DNA of 64,000 nucleotides, taken from NCBI GenBank assembly GCA_944323825.1, contig CALUTY010000012.1, positions 1 to 64,000 of the forward strand, given 5' to 3'. Of the stretch, positions 44,429 to 53,745 are shown piece by piece (position 1 is the first letter of the stretch; every line of letters begins with the position of its first letter). The notes below the pieces were generated by a model. That model was not told the origin of the DNA, did no database searches, and saw only the letters and a program-made list of their open reading frames with translations. The position numbers and the translations under genes are program-made. The stretch is from an uncultured Bacteroidales bacterium. GTDB lineage: Bacteria; Bacteroidota; Bacteroidia; Bacteroidales; UBA932.

Positions 44429-46165
44429 TCATTGTTCCTTTGTAAAGATGTCAACCCTGCGGCCGCCCTTGTCTACGGTCATGGACGCGATGGATTCTAC
44501 GGGGATGTCATTGATTTCGCCCCTGTATCTTTTGCCGTCAAGATAATATTTCACCTTGCCTGATGCAGAGACAGACGGAGCGACAGATGATTTGCCTTCC
44601 GACACTGTCACCTTTGTCTTTGATGCCCCGTCACCGGCCTCCACATCAAGGTCCGCATCTATTGACACTCCGTAATGCTTTTCAACAGAACGGACATAAC
44701 TGCCGATCCTGGCCGTATCGATAGTGACTGACCGGAGACCCTCAAGCACACTCCAGTCTATATCCTTCAGAGCATCAACGGCTTTCTGAATGGCCTGGAC
44801 ATCAATGTCTACCACAATATTCCCGAGACTCTCCAATGATTTTCTCAGAGCCGCGGTATCAATGTCCGTCGCGGATATGGAAGATATCTTGCCCTCCAGT
44901 TCCGCAAGATCTGCCGGGGACCTCATTCCGTCCTTGTCCTTCAATACGACATATACCGAAGCGGAGCCGTCCTCGTCCTTTTGTACCGAGATGGATTCAA
45001 TGGTTTCCGGATCCATGGTTTCCAGCACTTCCCTGCCGGACTTCACACCGTTCACATAGACAGTGACATTGTCCGTTTCTCCGGCAGAATCCTTTTGTCC
45101 GTCATATCCGGCAATCATTATGGTCCCGCCGCTGGCGTCATCACCGGAACCCGTGATCATCGTGTCCTTTGTTACAGAAATTATTGTATCTTTGACGGCA
45201 GTTTTCACCCGGACCCGCTTCTTTTCCGCAGAGACGGAATCAGAGCGGAGAGGGCCGGCGGCATCGCTGCCATTTCCCGGAAGTCCGGTGATATTGTAGT
45301 CATAGCGTGTCTCGGCCGTAGCCGCAAGCGAAAGCCCGACAAGCGGGACAAGGTAGAGGGCCTTCAAGGCTCCCCACGAAGATGATCTTTTGCGTAACAT
45401 CATGGTAATACGATTTTTAAGTGTACTGTGACTAAAGCTGTTGGTGATGGAGTTGCCGCTCGCACCGACAGCTTTCCTTATTAACAGATATTGATATTCT
45501 CTTGCATCCGCCCCGGACCTGAGGACAAAGTCGTCAGCCTCGAACTCATGCAGGGCACGGAGATCCGCCCGGAGCATCCACACCGCCGGATTGAACCACT
45601 GGAAAGCCGTGACAATGTCCGTGAAAAGCAGGTCCCATGAATGCCGCATCCTCACATGCGCCTTCTCATGTCTCAGGATGGCCTCATGCCCGGCCCTGAA
45701 GTCACTTTCACAGAATACAATGTACTTCATCCAGCTGAAAGGGGCAGTATCGCTGTCCGTCACGACGATCACGGTCCCGTCCTCCTGCGGGATCCGGCGT
45801 CCGCGCAAAATGATGCGCAGCACATCCGCAACCGCAAAACCCATACAGGCCAGCACCGCCATCACCCCGGCGATATACAGAGAAACAGCAGCGGTTTCCC
45901 AGCCGCCTGACTCATGCACAGTCTCCTCCACAACGGTCTCCGTCCTGCTCCCATGCATGGACAGAAGCCAGGCAGGAATGTCCACAGTCCTGTGCACCGT
46001 AATCACGCAGAGCGGAAGGGCCAGCGAAAGCAGGGAAATCACCAGAAGCATCGCCCTGTTGAAACGGTGAAAGGTGTCCCTGCTCAGCAGTAGCCTGTAG
46101 AACATATAGAAGACGGCAAGAAGGACAGCAGCCTTCAGCTCATAAATGACAAATTCCATAATCAC
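44429..46165 (-). CDS. BlaR1/MecR1-like M56 membrane peptidase
   Basis: A 578-residue protein. Residues ~1-290 hold about four membrane helices and the M56 zinc-peptidase domain (RHEKAHVRMRHSWD gives HExxH; ALHEFEADDFVL follows). Residues ~300-578 are a periplasmic region with two related plug-like units (VYVNGVKSGREVLETMDPETIESISV; YYLDGKRYRGEINDIPVESIASM) as seen in many Bacteroidota M56 proteins. With the BlaI-type repressor just upstream (11 bases) it forms a sensor/repressor pair: signal-induced proteolysis relieves repression. No beta-lactamase gene is near, so the stimulus is unknown. Confidence 0.9.
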   Translation of the reverse strand: MIMEFVIYELKAAVLLAVFYMFYRLLLSRDTFHRFNRAMLLVISLLSLALPLCVITVHRTVDIPAWLLSMHGSRTETVVEETVHESGGWETAAVSLYIAGVMAVLACMGFAVADVLRIILRGRRIPQEDGTVIVVTDSDTAPFSWMKYIVFCESDFRAGHEAILRHEKAHVRMRHSWDLLFTDIVTAFQWFNPAVWMLRADLRALHEFEADDFVLRSGADAREYQYLLIRKAVGASGNSITNSFSHSTLKNRITMMLRKRSSSWGALKALYLVPLVGLSLAATAETRYDYNITGLPGNGSDAAGPLRSDSVSAEKKRVRVKTAVKDTIISVTKDTMITGSGDDASGGTIMIAGYDGQKDSAGETDNVTVYVNGVKSGREVLETMDPETIESISVQKDEDGSASVYVVLKDKDGMRSPADLAELEGKISSISATDIDTAALRKSLESLGNIVVDIDVQAIQKAVDALKDIDWSVLEGLRSVTIDTARIGSYVRSVEKHYGVSIDADLDVEAGDGASKTKVTVSEGKSSVAPSVSASGKVKYYLDGKRYRGEINDIPVESIASMTVDKGGRRVDIFTKEQ

Positions 46166-46176
46166 GAACTTTGATT

Positions 46177-46542
46177 TTATTCCTCCCTGCCGGCTTCTAT
46201 CCTGGCTATGAGCTCCTTCAGCTCATCCACCGTGATCTTCTCCTCCTTGACCAGAGTCGATACTGCGGAAAGGTAGGAATTGCTGAAATAGCTGTTCACT
46301 ACCCCGGCAAGCGAACTCTTTCCGTATTCATCCTCGCTCACCACCGGAAAATACTGATAGGTATTGCCGAAGGCCTTGTGCGACAGGAAGCCGTTGCTCT
46401 CCAGAGTCCGCACCATCGTCGAAAGGGTGTTCACATGCGGCTTCGGCTCAGCGTAATGCGACTGAAGCTCCTTCACAAACATTGCCCCATGCCTCCAGAA
46501 CAGGGTCATTATCTCCTTTTCCTTGCGTGTAAGATGTTTCAT
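46177..46542 (-). CDS. BlaI/MecI-family repressor
   Basis: A 121-residue winged-helix repressor from the ATG at 46542 (MKHLTRKEKEIMTLFW); the upstream frame to 46620 is not family sequence. Residues ~1-70 bind DNA and ~75-121 dimerise (LAGVVNSYFSNSYLSAVSTLVKEE). Members are released from DNA after cleavage triggered by the M56 partner encoded next. A palindromic site in its own promoter suggests autoregulation. Confidence 0.93.
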   Translation of the reverse strand: MKHLTRKEKEIMTLFWRHGAMFVKELQSHYAEPKPHVNTLSTMVRTLESNGFLSHKAFGNTYQYFPVVSEDEYGKSSLAGVVNSYFSNSYLSAVSTLVKEEKITVDELKELIARIEAGREE

Positions 46543-46636
46543 TTCTCTTTCTTTTTTAAGGAACGGTCCCGTCTTACCCCCCTCCTCCGGTCCGATGCCA
46601 CGGACCATGAAAGGTCTCATTTCCGGTTTCCGGGAA

Positions 46637-46681
46637 CAAATATAACTAAAAAAAATTCATATTAAACTAAAAATTTTAGTT
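46637..46681 (-). promoter_or_regulatory. Promoter and operator of the blaI-like operon
   Basis: The minus-strand -7 element TATATTTG lies at 46644-46637. A perfect 17-bp palindrome AACTAAAAATTTTAGTT (46665-46681) covers the -33 region, and a second AACTAAAA half-site overlaps the -7 element (46644-46651). The two-site layout fits cooperative binding by a BlaI-type dimer. Confidence 0.6.
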
Positions 46682-46769
46682 AACATATCGGACATCCCTC
46701 AATTTTTGTTTTTCAATGCGAAATACGACATTTATCCATGACAAACTGTTTTCAATGCCAGGAAAAATG

Positions 46770-46777
46770 TAAATTTG
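46770..46777 (+). promoter_or_regulatory. Promoter -7 element of the GH84 gene
   Basis: TAAATTTG lies 27 bases before the start at 46804; the T-run at 46749-46752 is a weak -33 match. Confidence 0.5.
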
Positions 46778-46803
46778 CAAAGAGTATCTGAAAATTTTGA
46801 CAA

Positions 46804-49353
46804 ATGACACTGAAACACGCAACGGCGGCACTCATTGCCGCAGGCACATTCGTGTGCGCAGCAATGCCTGCAACGGCACAGGATGAGGATTTTGACCTGT
46901 CGCAGCAAAGACGGGAGTCCCAGCTTGTCAATCCCGTCACAGGAAAGAAAATCGACCACAAGGGCATCATCATCAACCCCACTCCGAAGGAACTGACCGT
47001 CGGCAAGGATGGCCGCATCGACATAAGGGAGGGACTGGATGTGAAAGACAGGCAGGGATGCTTCTCCGAAGAGCTCCAGGACCTTGTCCATAACACGAAA
47101 GGGCATCCGTTGACAGTGGACTTCGGAGAGAAATATGTCAGGAAATACGGTCTCAAAGACACCGAAGGTGCCTATTACCTCAGGATTTCAGGCAAGGGCA
47201 TCATGATTGCCGGCAGGGATGAGACCGGTGCCTTCTATGGAATACAGACCTTCAGGCAGCTCCTGAAGCACGGACGTCTGCCTGACGTGACCGTCCGCGA
47301 CTGGCCAGACCTTCCCTACAGGGGAGTCGTCGAAGGATTCTACGGCACGCCGTGGTCTCATGAAGTGAGGCTGTCCCTCATAGACTTCTACGGAAAGTTC
47401 AAGATGAACACTTATGTCTACGGGCCCAAGGACGACCCTTATCACAGCAGCCCTGACTGGAGAAAGCCTTACCCTACAGACGAAGCAGAAAAAATCAGGG
47501 AACTGACTGAAGCTTGCTGCAGAAACCATGTGGACTTTGTATGGGCCATCCACCCGGGCAAGGACATAAAATGGGATGAAGAAGACTACGGGAACCTCGT
47601 GAACAAGTTCCAGATGATGTACGACCTCGGCGTAAGGGCATTTGCCATCTTCTTCGATGACATTTCAGGCGAAGGGACAAATCCGGTCAGGCAGGTGGAG
47701 CTTCTCAACAGGCTGAACAAGGAATTCATCCTTGCAAAAGGTGATGTCGCCCCTCTCATAATGTGCCCTACGGATTATTCTAAACTATGGGCCAATCCTT
47801 CACCGGACGGTCCCCTGAGCATATACGGCCGCACGCTCGACCCGTCAATACAGATATTCTGGACAGGAGACTCGGTGTGCAGCGACCTCACTGCCGAGAC
47901 CATGGAATGGGTGAATTCCCGTATAAAGAGACCTGCCCTGTACTGGTGGAACTTCCCTGTCACGGACTATGCGCGGCACATAATGATGGAAGGACCGGCA
48001 TACGGACTTGACACTTCCCTCACCCGGAACGAGACAGCAGGAGTGCTCAGCAATCCCATGGAACACGGCGAAGCCTCCAAGATAGCCCTTTACGGAGTGG
48101 CCGACTACACATGGAACGTATCAGCATACAACGCCCTCGACAACTGGGAGCGCGGCCTTGCTGAACTTGTACCGGAAGCGACTGAAGCCTTCAGGACATT
48201 CGCCATCCATTCATGCGACACCGAGACCGGCTACAGGAGAGACGAGTCATGGGAAACGAAGACCTTCGGAATCAGCGGCTGGACACAGGAAGAGTTCGAC
48301 GCGCTCAGAAACGAATTTGAAAAGATTGAAAAAGTGCCGGGAGAAATGGAGGCTGCCTGTTCTGACGACCTGCTCCTGAATGAACTGAGGCCATGGCTGA
48401 CCGAATTCGGCAAGCTCGGCACCAGGGGCAGGAAGGCTCTCGACCTGATTGCAATGTACGGCAAGTCTGACATGGAAACATTCTGGTCAGCATATGTGGA
48501 CAACATGATGACAGAAGAGGAAAGGCAGGCATACGAAGCACACAAGTGCGGTACATTCAAGCTCCAGCCTTTCTATGAAAACACGATGGACTCGCTCGGA
48601 GCCGGCTTCTACAAGAAACTGACCGGTCAGATGACGGCCACACGGACCGGAATCGGCTCGTTCGCCAATCTTGCCACCATCCTCAACAAGCTGATGTTCG
48701 ACAACGATTCCACCACATGGTACACATCAGGGATGTCCCAGAAAGCCGGTGACTGGATCGGTGCAGACCTCGGTGAAGTGACGCCGGTATATGAAATCTC
48801 CATCCTCCAGGGACGCAATTCCGTAGACGATGTGGACTATTTCGACCACGCCAGACTTGAATGCTCTGCGGACGGCAGAAAATGGACTACCCTCATAGAC
48901 GACATGGAGAAGCAGTACATAGTTAAATGGACAGGAGACCCTGTGGAGGCAAGATATGTCAGACTCCTCAGACTCGACTCACCGAAGACCAACTGGGCAT
49001 CCGTACGCTCATTCGATGTCAATCCGGTCACAGAAGCCAGGCTCGGCTTCCCGCTCTGCTCGGAAGACAACGGAAAAGCCCTCTCTGCATTTGACAGGAA
49101 TGTATGCACCCGGTTCAAGAACAGCGGCACCATGTCATTCGGCATCCTTCCTGAAGTCAGCGAATATGTGATGCTGTTCCGTCAAGCCAAGGGTAACACC
49201 GTCACCGTAAGCCAGGTGGCAGCCGACGGCAATACCATTCTTGAAACAGTCGAGACCGGAGGAAACAGCCTTGTCATCGTTCCTGCCGAAGGGGCTGCGG
49301 GCATTGAAATTTCCGGAGATGTGGAAATCTTTGAAATAATCCCGCTGAAATGA
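46804..49353 (+). CDS. GH84 beta-N-acetylglucosaminidase (O-GlcNAcase-like)
   Basis: An 849-residue secreted enzyme (signal peptide ~1-25, ending PATAQ). An N-terminal alpha/beta domain (~45-160) precedes the GH84 barrel (~165-460): RGVVEGFYGTPWSHE, then FAIFFDDISGEG with the catalytic pair Asp285-Asp286, and MCPTDYSKLW and YWWNFPVTDY for substrate contacts. It closely follows the plan of the B. thetaiotaomicron GH84 enzyme. A helical region and a discoidin-like C-terminal domain (~630-760) follow. It removes terminal beta-GlcNAc from host glycans and could act on N-glycan antennae, though it lies outside the glycan locus above. Confidence 0.92.
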   Translation: MTLKHATAALIAAGTFVCAAMPATAQDEDFDLSQQRRESQLVNPVTGKKIDHKGIIINPTPKELTVGKDGRIDIREGLDVKDRQGCFSEELQDLVHNTKGHPLTVDFGEKYVRKYGLKDTEGAYYLRISGKGIMIAGRDETGAFYGIQTFRQLLKHGRLPDVTVRDWPDLPYRGVVEGFYGTPWSHEVRLSLIDFYGKFKMNTYVYGPKDDPYHSSPDWRKPYPTDEAEKIRELTEACCRNHVDFVWAIHPGKDIKWDEEDYGNLVNKFQMMYDLGVRAFAIFFDDISGEGTNPVRQVELLNRLNKEFILAKGDVAPLIMCPTDYSKLWANPSPDGPLSIYGRTLDPSIQIFWTGDSVCSDLTAETMEWVNSRIKRPALYWWNFPVTDYARHIMMEGPAYGLDTSLTRNETAGVLSNPMEHGEASKIALYGVADYTWNVSAYNALDNWERGLAELVPEATEAFRTFAIHSCDTETGYRRDESWETKTFGISGWTQEEFDALRNEFEKIEKVPGEMEAACSDDLLLNELRPWLTEFGKLGTRGRKALDLIAMYGKSDMETFWSAYVDNMMTEEERQAYEAHKCGTFKLQPFYENTMDSLGAGFYKKLTGQMTATRTGIGSFANLATILNKLMFDNDSTTWYTSGMSQKAGDWIGADLGEVTPVYEISILQGRNSVDDVDYFDHARLECSADGRKWTTLIDDMEKQYIVKWTGDPVEARYVRLLRLDSPKTNWASVRSFDVNPVTEARLGFPLCSEDNGKALSAFDRNVCTRFKNSGTMSFGILPEVSEYVMLFRQAKGNTVTVSQVAADGNTILETVETGGNSLVIVPAEGAAGIEISGDVEIFEIIPLK

Positions 49354-49421
49354 CGACACTCCCGAAGCATGCCGTGAACCGGATACCGGTAGCTGAATAA
49401 AACAAGAGACGGAATAAAATA

Positions 49422-49468
49422 ACATGCCCCCGTTGAAAGACACACAGGACCTTTCGGCGGGGGCATGT
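49422..49468. terminator. Strong bidirectional terminator
   Basis: ACATGCCCCCG (49422-49432) and CGGGGGCATGT (49458-49468) form an 11-bp perfect stem with a longer loop. It separates the convergent GH84 and aminotransferase genes. Confidence 0.8.
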
Positions 49469-49515
49469 CAAAATAGAAAAGCTCCGTTCGATTGCCGAAG
49501 AGAGCCTGATCATAT

Positions 49516-50715
49516 TCAGAGCCGATTAAGGCACCTGTAGGCAGAAATGGCAGCAGAAAGCACACTGACGGCGGAGCGCAGGTCATCGGCATTCAGCACA
49601 TAGGCCATGCGGACCTGGCTGCGGCCGAGACCCGGGGTGACATAGAAGCCGGAAGCAGGAGCCATCATCACCGTTGCGCCCTCATATTCAAAGTCGGAGA
49701 GGCACCACGCACAGAAACGGTCGGCATCATCCACCGGAAGCTCCGCCATCACATAGAATGCGCCCTTCGGCTTCGGGACGGTAACGCCCGGAATCTGCCT
49801 CAGCCCCTCCACAAGTACATCGCGGCGATGCTCATATTCCCGGATGACACCGGCGATATATTCCTCTCCGGCGTCGAACGAAGCTTCTGCCACAATCTGC
49901 CCGAGCAGAGGAGGACTCAGACGGGCCTGGCACAGCTTCATCATGCCGCCACGGACAGCAGCATTCTTTGTTGCGATGCACCCGACCCTGATGCCGCATT
50001 CCGAAAATCTCTTGGAAAAGGAATCGACTATCACCACATTTTCGTCAATCCCCTTCAGATGACCGGCTGAAACATATCCGGCCCCGCCATAGATGAACTC
50101 GCGGTAGACCTCATCAGAGAAAAGGTACAGACCGTGTCTGCGGACAATCTCAGCAATTCCCTCCATTTCCTCTGCGGAATAAAGGCATCCGGAAGGATTG
50201 TTAGGACTGCTGACAAGGATGGCCTTCGTACGGTCTGTGACATGGCGTTCAAACACCTCAGGTGAAGGCAGGGCAAAGCCGTCGGCAATGTCAGTGGCGA
50301 CAGGCACCACCTTCACCCCTGCTGCAGCGGCAAAGGAAAGGTAGTTGGCGTATGTCGGTTCGACGGTGATGATCTCATCCCCCGGATCAAGGCATGTCAG
50401 GAACAGAAACAGAAGGGCCTCTGAAGCACCCGTCGTCACTATTATCTCCTCAGGAGAATAGGCCATCCCATAGACTGCATAGTATTCCGAAAGCCTCCTG
50501 CGCAGAGAAAGGAACCCCTCTGAAGGACTGTACTCCAGCACAGTCCTGTCTATGTCCTTCAGACTGTCAAGACCGCACCGCGGAGTACGGGTGTCGGGCT
50601 GGCCGATATTCAGGTGATATACTCTCAATCCCTCTGACTTTGCTTTGTCTGCAAGCGGGGAAAGTTTTCTGATAGGGGAATAGCCTATCCCTTCAATACG
50701 CTCTGACAAATCCAT
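49516..50715 (-). CDS. Class I/II pyridoxal-phosphate aminotransferase
   Basis: A 399-residue fold-type I aminotransferase from the ATG at 50715 (MDLSERIEGIGYSPIRKL); the frame to 50760 is longer but starts before the family N-terminus. Motifs: NIGQPD, VTTGASEALLF, SSPNNPSG, SDEVYREF and the cofactor lysine in DSFSKRFSECGIRVG. It is aspartate aminotransferase-like; the amino acid pair is not determinable from sequence. It lies 57 bases after the outer-membrane barrel gene and is likely the last gene of that transcript. Confidence 0.92.
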   Translation of the reverse strand: MDLSERIEGIGYSPIRKLSPLADKAKSEGLRVYHLNIGQPDTRTPRCGLDSLKDIDRTVLEYSPSEGFLSLRRRLSEYYAVYGMAYSPEEIIVTTGASEALLFLFLTCLDPGDEIITVEPTYANYLSFAAAAGVKVVPVATDIADGFALPSPEVFERHVTDRTKAILVSSPNNPSGCLYSAEEMEGIAEIVRRHGLYLFSDEVYREFIYGGAGYVSAGHLKGIDENVVIVDSFSKRFSECGIRVGCIATKNAAVRGGMMKLCQARLSPPLLGQIVAEASFDAGEEYIAGVIREYEHRRDVLVEGLRQIPGVTVPKPKGAFYVMAELPVDDADRFCAWCLSDFEYEGATVMMAPASGFYVTPGLGRSQVRMAYVLNADDLRSAVSVLSAAISAYRCLNRL

Positions 50716-50772
50716 AAGAAAAACCGTTTTTGATGTTATCTGTGGTAAAGGCATGGCCATTGAGGCCCCATG

Positions 50773-51492
50773 TCAGAAACGGAAGCCCAAAGAGACATAA
50801 AACTGGTCACGGTTGACCTCGATCCCGTCACCTTTGTATCTGTCGATGAGCCCCCAGTCATACCCGGCCTTCACCTCGAGAAATTTGAAGAACTCCAGAC
50901 CGACGCCTGCGCCTATCTGCACGTCAAACCTGTTGTAAAGCCAGTTGGAAAGCATTCCTGCATAAGGGTCGGAGGCGTCAGCCGGCACATTCACCCCGTC
51001 ATATTTCACATTTCCCGCATAGAAATTGTATGAAATGTCCCCGTTCACCGTTGCACCTGCATATTGTCCAGCCACGGTATACTTTTCCTTGGACACAAGC
51101 CCGGCTGAAAGTGTCGGCCCCGCAAAGATGGAAATCTTCATGAAAGGCAGGCCTATCTTGTATTTGAGCATTATCGGAACGCTCAGATAATGGTCGGTCC
51201 TGCCGCCGTTCGTAATCAGTTCCCCGTATTCCCTGCGCTCCTTGGAGGTCAGGTATGAGTAATATATCCCGGTCTGGACATGAAGGCCTGCAAAGAGGCG
51301 CACTTCCTGCGTCAGCCCGGCATAGAATCCGTTCTGCAAATATGCATCTGGAGCGGCAGCCCCTTCTGCAACGGACTTGAAGCTGTATCTTGAATTGAGA
51401 TATCCTGCCTCCAGGCCCCCGCGGGCGGATGCAGATGCAGCAAAAGCCAGCACAGCGGCCGCAGCCAGCAGAATCTTGACCATATTCTTCAT
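50773..51492 (-). CDS. Outer-membrane beta-barrel protein (PorT-like)
   Basis: A 239-residue protein with signal peptide (LAAAAVLAFAASASA). The rest is alternating amphipathic strands ending in QFYVSLGFRF, the C-terminal aromatic signature of outer-membrane barrels. It fits the eight-stranded barrel family (OMP_b-brl_2/PorT-like) of Bacteroidota, function unknown. It sits between the rhamnose genes and the aminotransferase. Confidence 0.85.
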   Translation of the reverse strand: MKNMVKILLAAAAVLAFAASASARGGLEAGYLNSRYSFKSVAEGAAAPDAYLQNGFYAGLTQEVRLFAGLHVQTGIYYSYLTSKERREYGELITNGGRTDHYLSVPIMLKYKIGLPFMKISIFAGPTLSAGLVSKEKYTVAGQYAGATVNGDISYNFYAGNVKYDGVNVPADASDPYAGMLSNWLYNRFDVQIGAGVGLEFFKFLEVKAGYDWGLIDRYKGDGIEVNRDQFYVSLGFRF

Positions 51493-51511
51493 ATAAAAAC
51501 TGTTAAAAATG

Positions 51512-52708
51512 TCATCTGTTGCGGTACATCTCTTCGTAATATTTCATATAATCGCCGGAAGTCACATTGTCCATCCAGTCCTGATGGTCGAGATACCATC
51601 TGACAGTCTTTTCGATGCCTTCCTCAAACTGAAGGGAAGGCTCCCAGCCGAGTTCCCGGTGCAGCTTGGACGAATCTATCGCATACCGCATGTCATGTCC
51701 CTTGCGGTCGGTCACATATGTGATCAGGCCGAGGGAATGCCCCTCAGGCTGTCCGAGAAGACGGTCTACAGTACTGATTATCACCTTGATGATATCAATG
51801 TTCTTCCACTCGTTGAATCCGCCTATATTGTAGGTCTCCGCAATCTTCCCCTTATGGAAAATGAGGTCTATCGCCCTTGCATGGTCCTCAACATAGAGCC
51901 AGTCACGCACATTCTCCCCCTTCCCATAGACCGGAAGCGGCTTCTGATGGCGGATATTGTTGATGAACAGCGGAATGAGCTTTTCAGGGAACTGGTAAGG
52001 GCCGTAGTTGTTCGAACAGTTCGTGACTATGGTCGGCATCCCGTATGTGTCATGGAATGCACGGACGAAATGGTCGGAAGAAGCCTTGGATGCAGAATAC
52101 GGGCTGTGCGGATTGTATTTGGTGTCCTCACGGAAAAAGTCCGTGCCGTACACTTTGTGCGCTGAAATGTCTGAATCCATCCCCTCCGGGCATGTCATCT
52201 CCAGTGCGCCGTACACTTCGTCAGTGGAAATATGATAGAAACGGCACTGCACGGCATCGGCACATGAAGCATCTTCCGAAACGGTTCCCGTACTTCCGTC
52301 ACATCCTATATCTCCGGCGGCTGAAGGCATCTGCCAGCCGGATGGCTCCCACATTGTCCTTGCTGCCTGCAGAAGGCTCAGAGTTCCCATCACATTGGTC
52401 CTGGCAAAGGTGAACGGATCCCTTATGCTCCTGTCCACATGGCTTTCCGCGGCGAGGTGAATGATCCCGTCCACGGCATATTTCTTCATCAGGGCAAGAA
52501 TGGCATCAAAGTCACAGATATCCGTCTTCTCAAACACATAGTTCGGACAGTCCTCGATGTCCTTCAGATTGGCAAGGTTGCCCGCATATGTAAGCTTGTC
52601 CACATTTATTATCCTGTATTGCGGATATTTAGTGACAAAAAGGCGGACCACATGGCTTCCTATGAAACCGGCCCCGCCGGTGACCATTATATTTCTCTTG
52701 AATTTCAT
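51512..52708 (-). CDS. rfbB: dTDP-glucose 4,6-dehydratase
   Basis: About 398 residues from the ATG at 52708 (MKFKRNIMVTGGAGFIGSH); the long frame to 52858 overlaps rfbD. Short-chain dehydrogenase fold with the Rossmann GGAGFIGSH motif, HISTDEVYGAL, and YSASKASSD with the YxxxK pair. It makes dTDP-4-keto-6-deoxyglucose, step two of dTDP-L-rhamnose synthesis. A segment of about 30 residues rich in Gly/Ser/Asp/Cys (EPSGWQMPSAAGDIG onward) is inserted just before HISTDEVYG, which explains a length above the usual ~350-380. Confidence 0.95.
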   Translation of the reverse strand: MKFKRNIMVTGGAGFIGSHVVRLFVTKYPQYRIINVDKLTYAGNLANLKDIEDCPNYVFEKTDICDFDAILALMKKYAVDGIIHLAAESHVDRSIRDPFTFARTNVMGTLSLLQAARTMWEPSGWQMPSAAGDIGCDGSTGTVSEDASCADAVQCRFYHISTDEVYGALEMTCPEGMDSDISAHKVYGTDFFREDTKYNPHSPYSASKASSDHFVRAFHDTYGMPTIVTNCSNNYGPYQFPEKLIPLFINNIRHQKPLPVYGKGENVRDWLYVEDHARAIDLIFHKGKIAETYNIGGFNEWKNIDIIKVIISTVDRLLGQPEGHSLGLITYVTDRKGHDMRYAIDSSKLHRELGWEPSLQFEEGIEKTVRWYLDHQDWMDNVTSGDYMKYYEEMYRNR

Positions 52709-52754
52709 TTCCCTGTTCTGAATTAAATATTTTCTGAATGAAGCGGCCGGAAGG

Positions 52755-53669
52755 TCATGCCTCCTCCCCTGAGCGGATCTTTTCAAGGCATTCCCGGAGA
52801 GCGTCCGTCCAATAAGGCACTGCAACACCGAAAGTCTCCTTGATCTTCGTCTTGTCAAGCACGGAATAGCTCGGCCTACGGACCTTGCTCGGGAACTCGT
52901 CGCTGTGGCACGGAAGGATATTGCATGAGGAATGTCCGGAATATTCGGCTATCATCTTCGTGAAGTCATACCATGAGCACACCCCTTCATTTGAATAATG
53001 GTATATGCCCTCATTGCCTTCGAATTTCCGGTTTTCGACAATTTCATATATTGCCCTGGCAAGGTCCCTTGCGTATGTCGGGGTGCCTGTCTGGTCGAAT
53101 ACCACCTTCAGTTCCGGACGTGAAGCCGTAAGCGAGAGCATCGTCTTCAGGAAATTTTTGCCGAACCCGCTGTAGAGCCATGCCGTACGCAATATTATAT
53201 GGCGGCATCCAGATGCGGTAATGTTCTGCTCCCCACGGAGCTTTGTCCTGCCGTAGACTCCTGTCGGATTGGCCGGCTCATCCTCCCTGCATGGGGTGTT
53301 GTTCAGGTTTCCTCCGAACACATAGTCCGTCGAGACATGTACCATGAAGCCTCCGTTCTTCTTTACGGCATCGGCGATATATCCCGGGGCCTCCGCATTG
53401 AGGAGGTCCGCAACGGCAGCATCGTCCTCGGCCCTGTCCACATTCGTATACGCGGCGCAGTTGATGACCATGTCAATCTTTTCCGAAACGGGCCATCTTC
53501 CCGCCACGGCGTCTTCCACCGCTTCCCTGTCTGTTATGTCGAGATGCATCGTCTCCGCTCCCTGCACTTCATTCACATCGGTGAATATGTATCTGTCCCG
53601 GCTTCCCTTTGAAACAAGCCTGAGCTCATTTCCGAGCTGTCCGTTGGCACCTGTCACAAGTATGTTCAT
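52755..53669 (-). CDS. rfbD: dTDP-4-dehydrorhamnose reductase
   Basis: A 304-residue enzyme with NAD(P)H-binding GANGQLGNEL, VHVSTDYVFGG, YGRTKLRGEQ (YxxxK) and RTAWLYSGFGKNF. It performs the last step to dTDP-L-rhamnose. It precedes rfbB by 46 bases and follows rfbC by 76. Confidence 0.96.
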   Translation of the reverse strand: MNILVTGANGQLGNELRLVSKGSRDRYIFTDVNEVQGAETMHLDITDREAVEDAVAGRWPVSEKIDMVINCAAYTNVDRAEDDAAVADLLNAEAPGYIADAVKKNGGFMVHVSTDYVFGGNLNNTPCREDEPANPTGVYGRTKLRGEQNITASGCRHIILRTAWLYSGFGKNFLKTMLSLTASRPELKVVFDQTGTPTYARDLARAIYEIVENRKFEGNEGIYHYSNEGVCSWYDFTKMIAEYSGHSSCNILPCHSDEFPSKVRRPSYSVLDKTKIKETFGVAVPYWTDALRECLEKIRSGEEA

Positions 53670-53745
53670 ATCTTCGTCTGAATATCATTCTGAATGATTG
53701 TCCGCAAAGTATCCCGAAACTGCCTTCAAAAGCGAAGTCCGGTAT

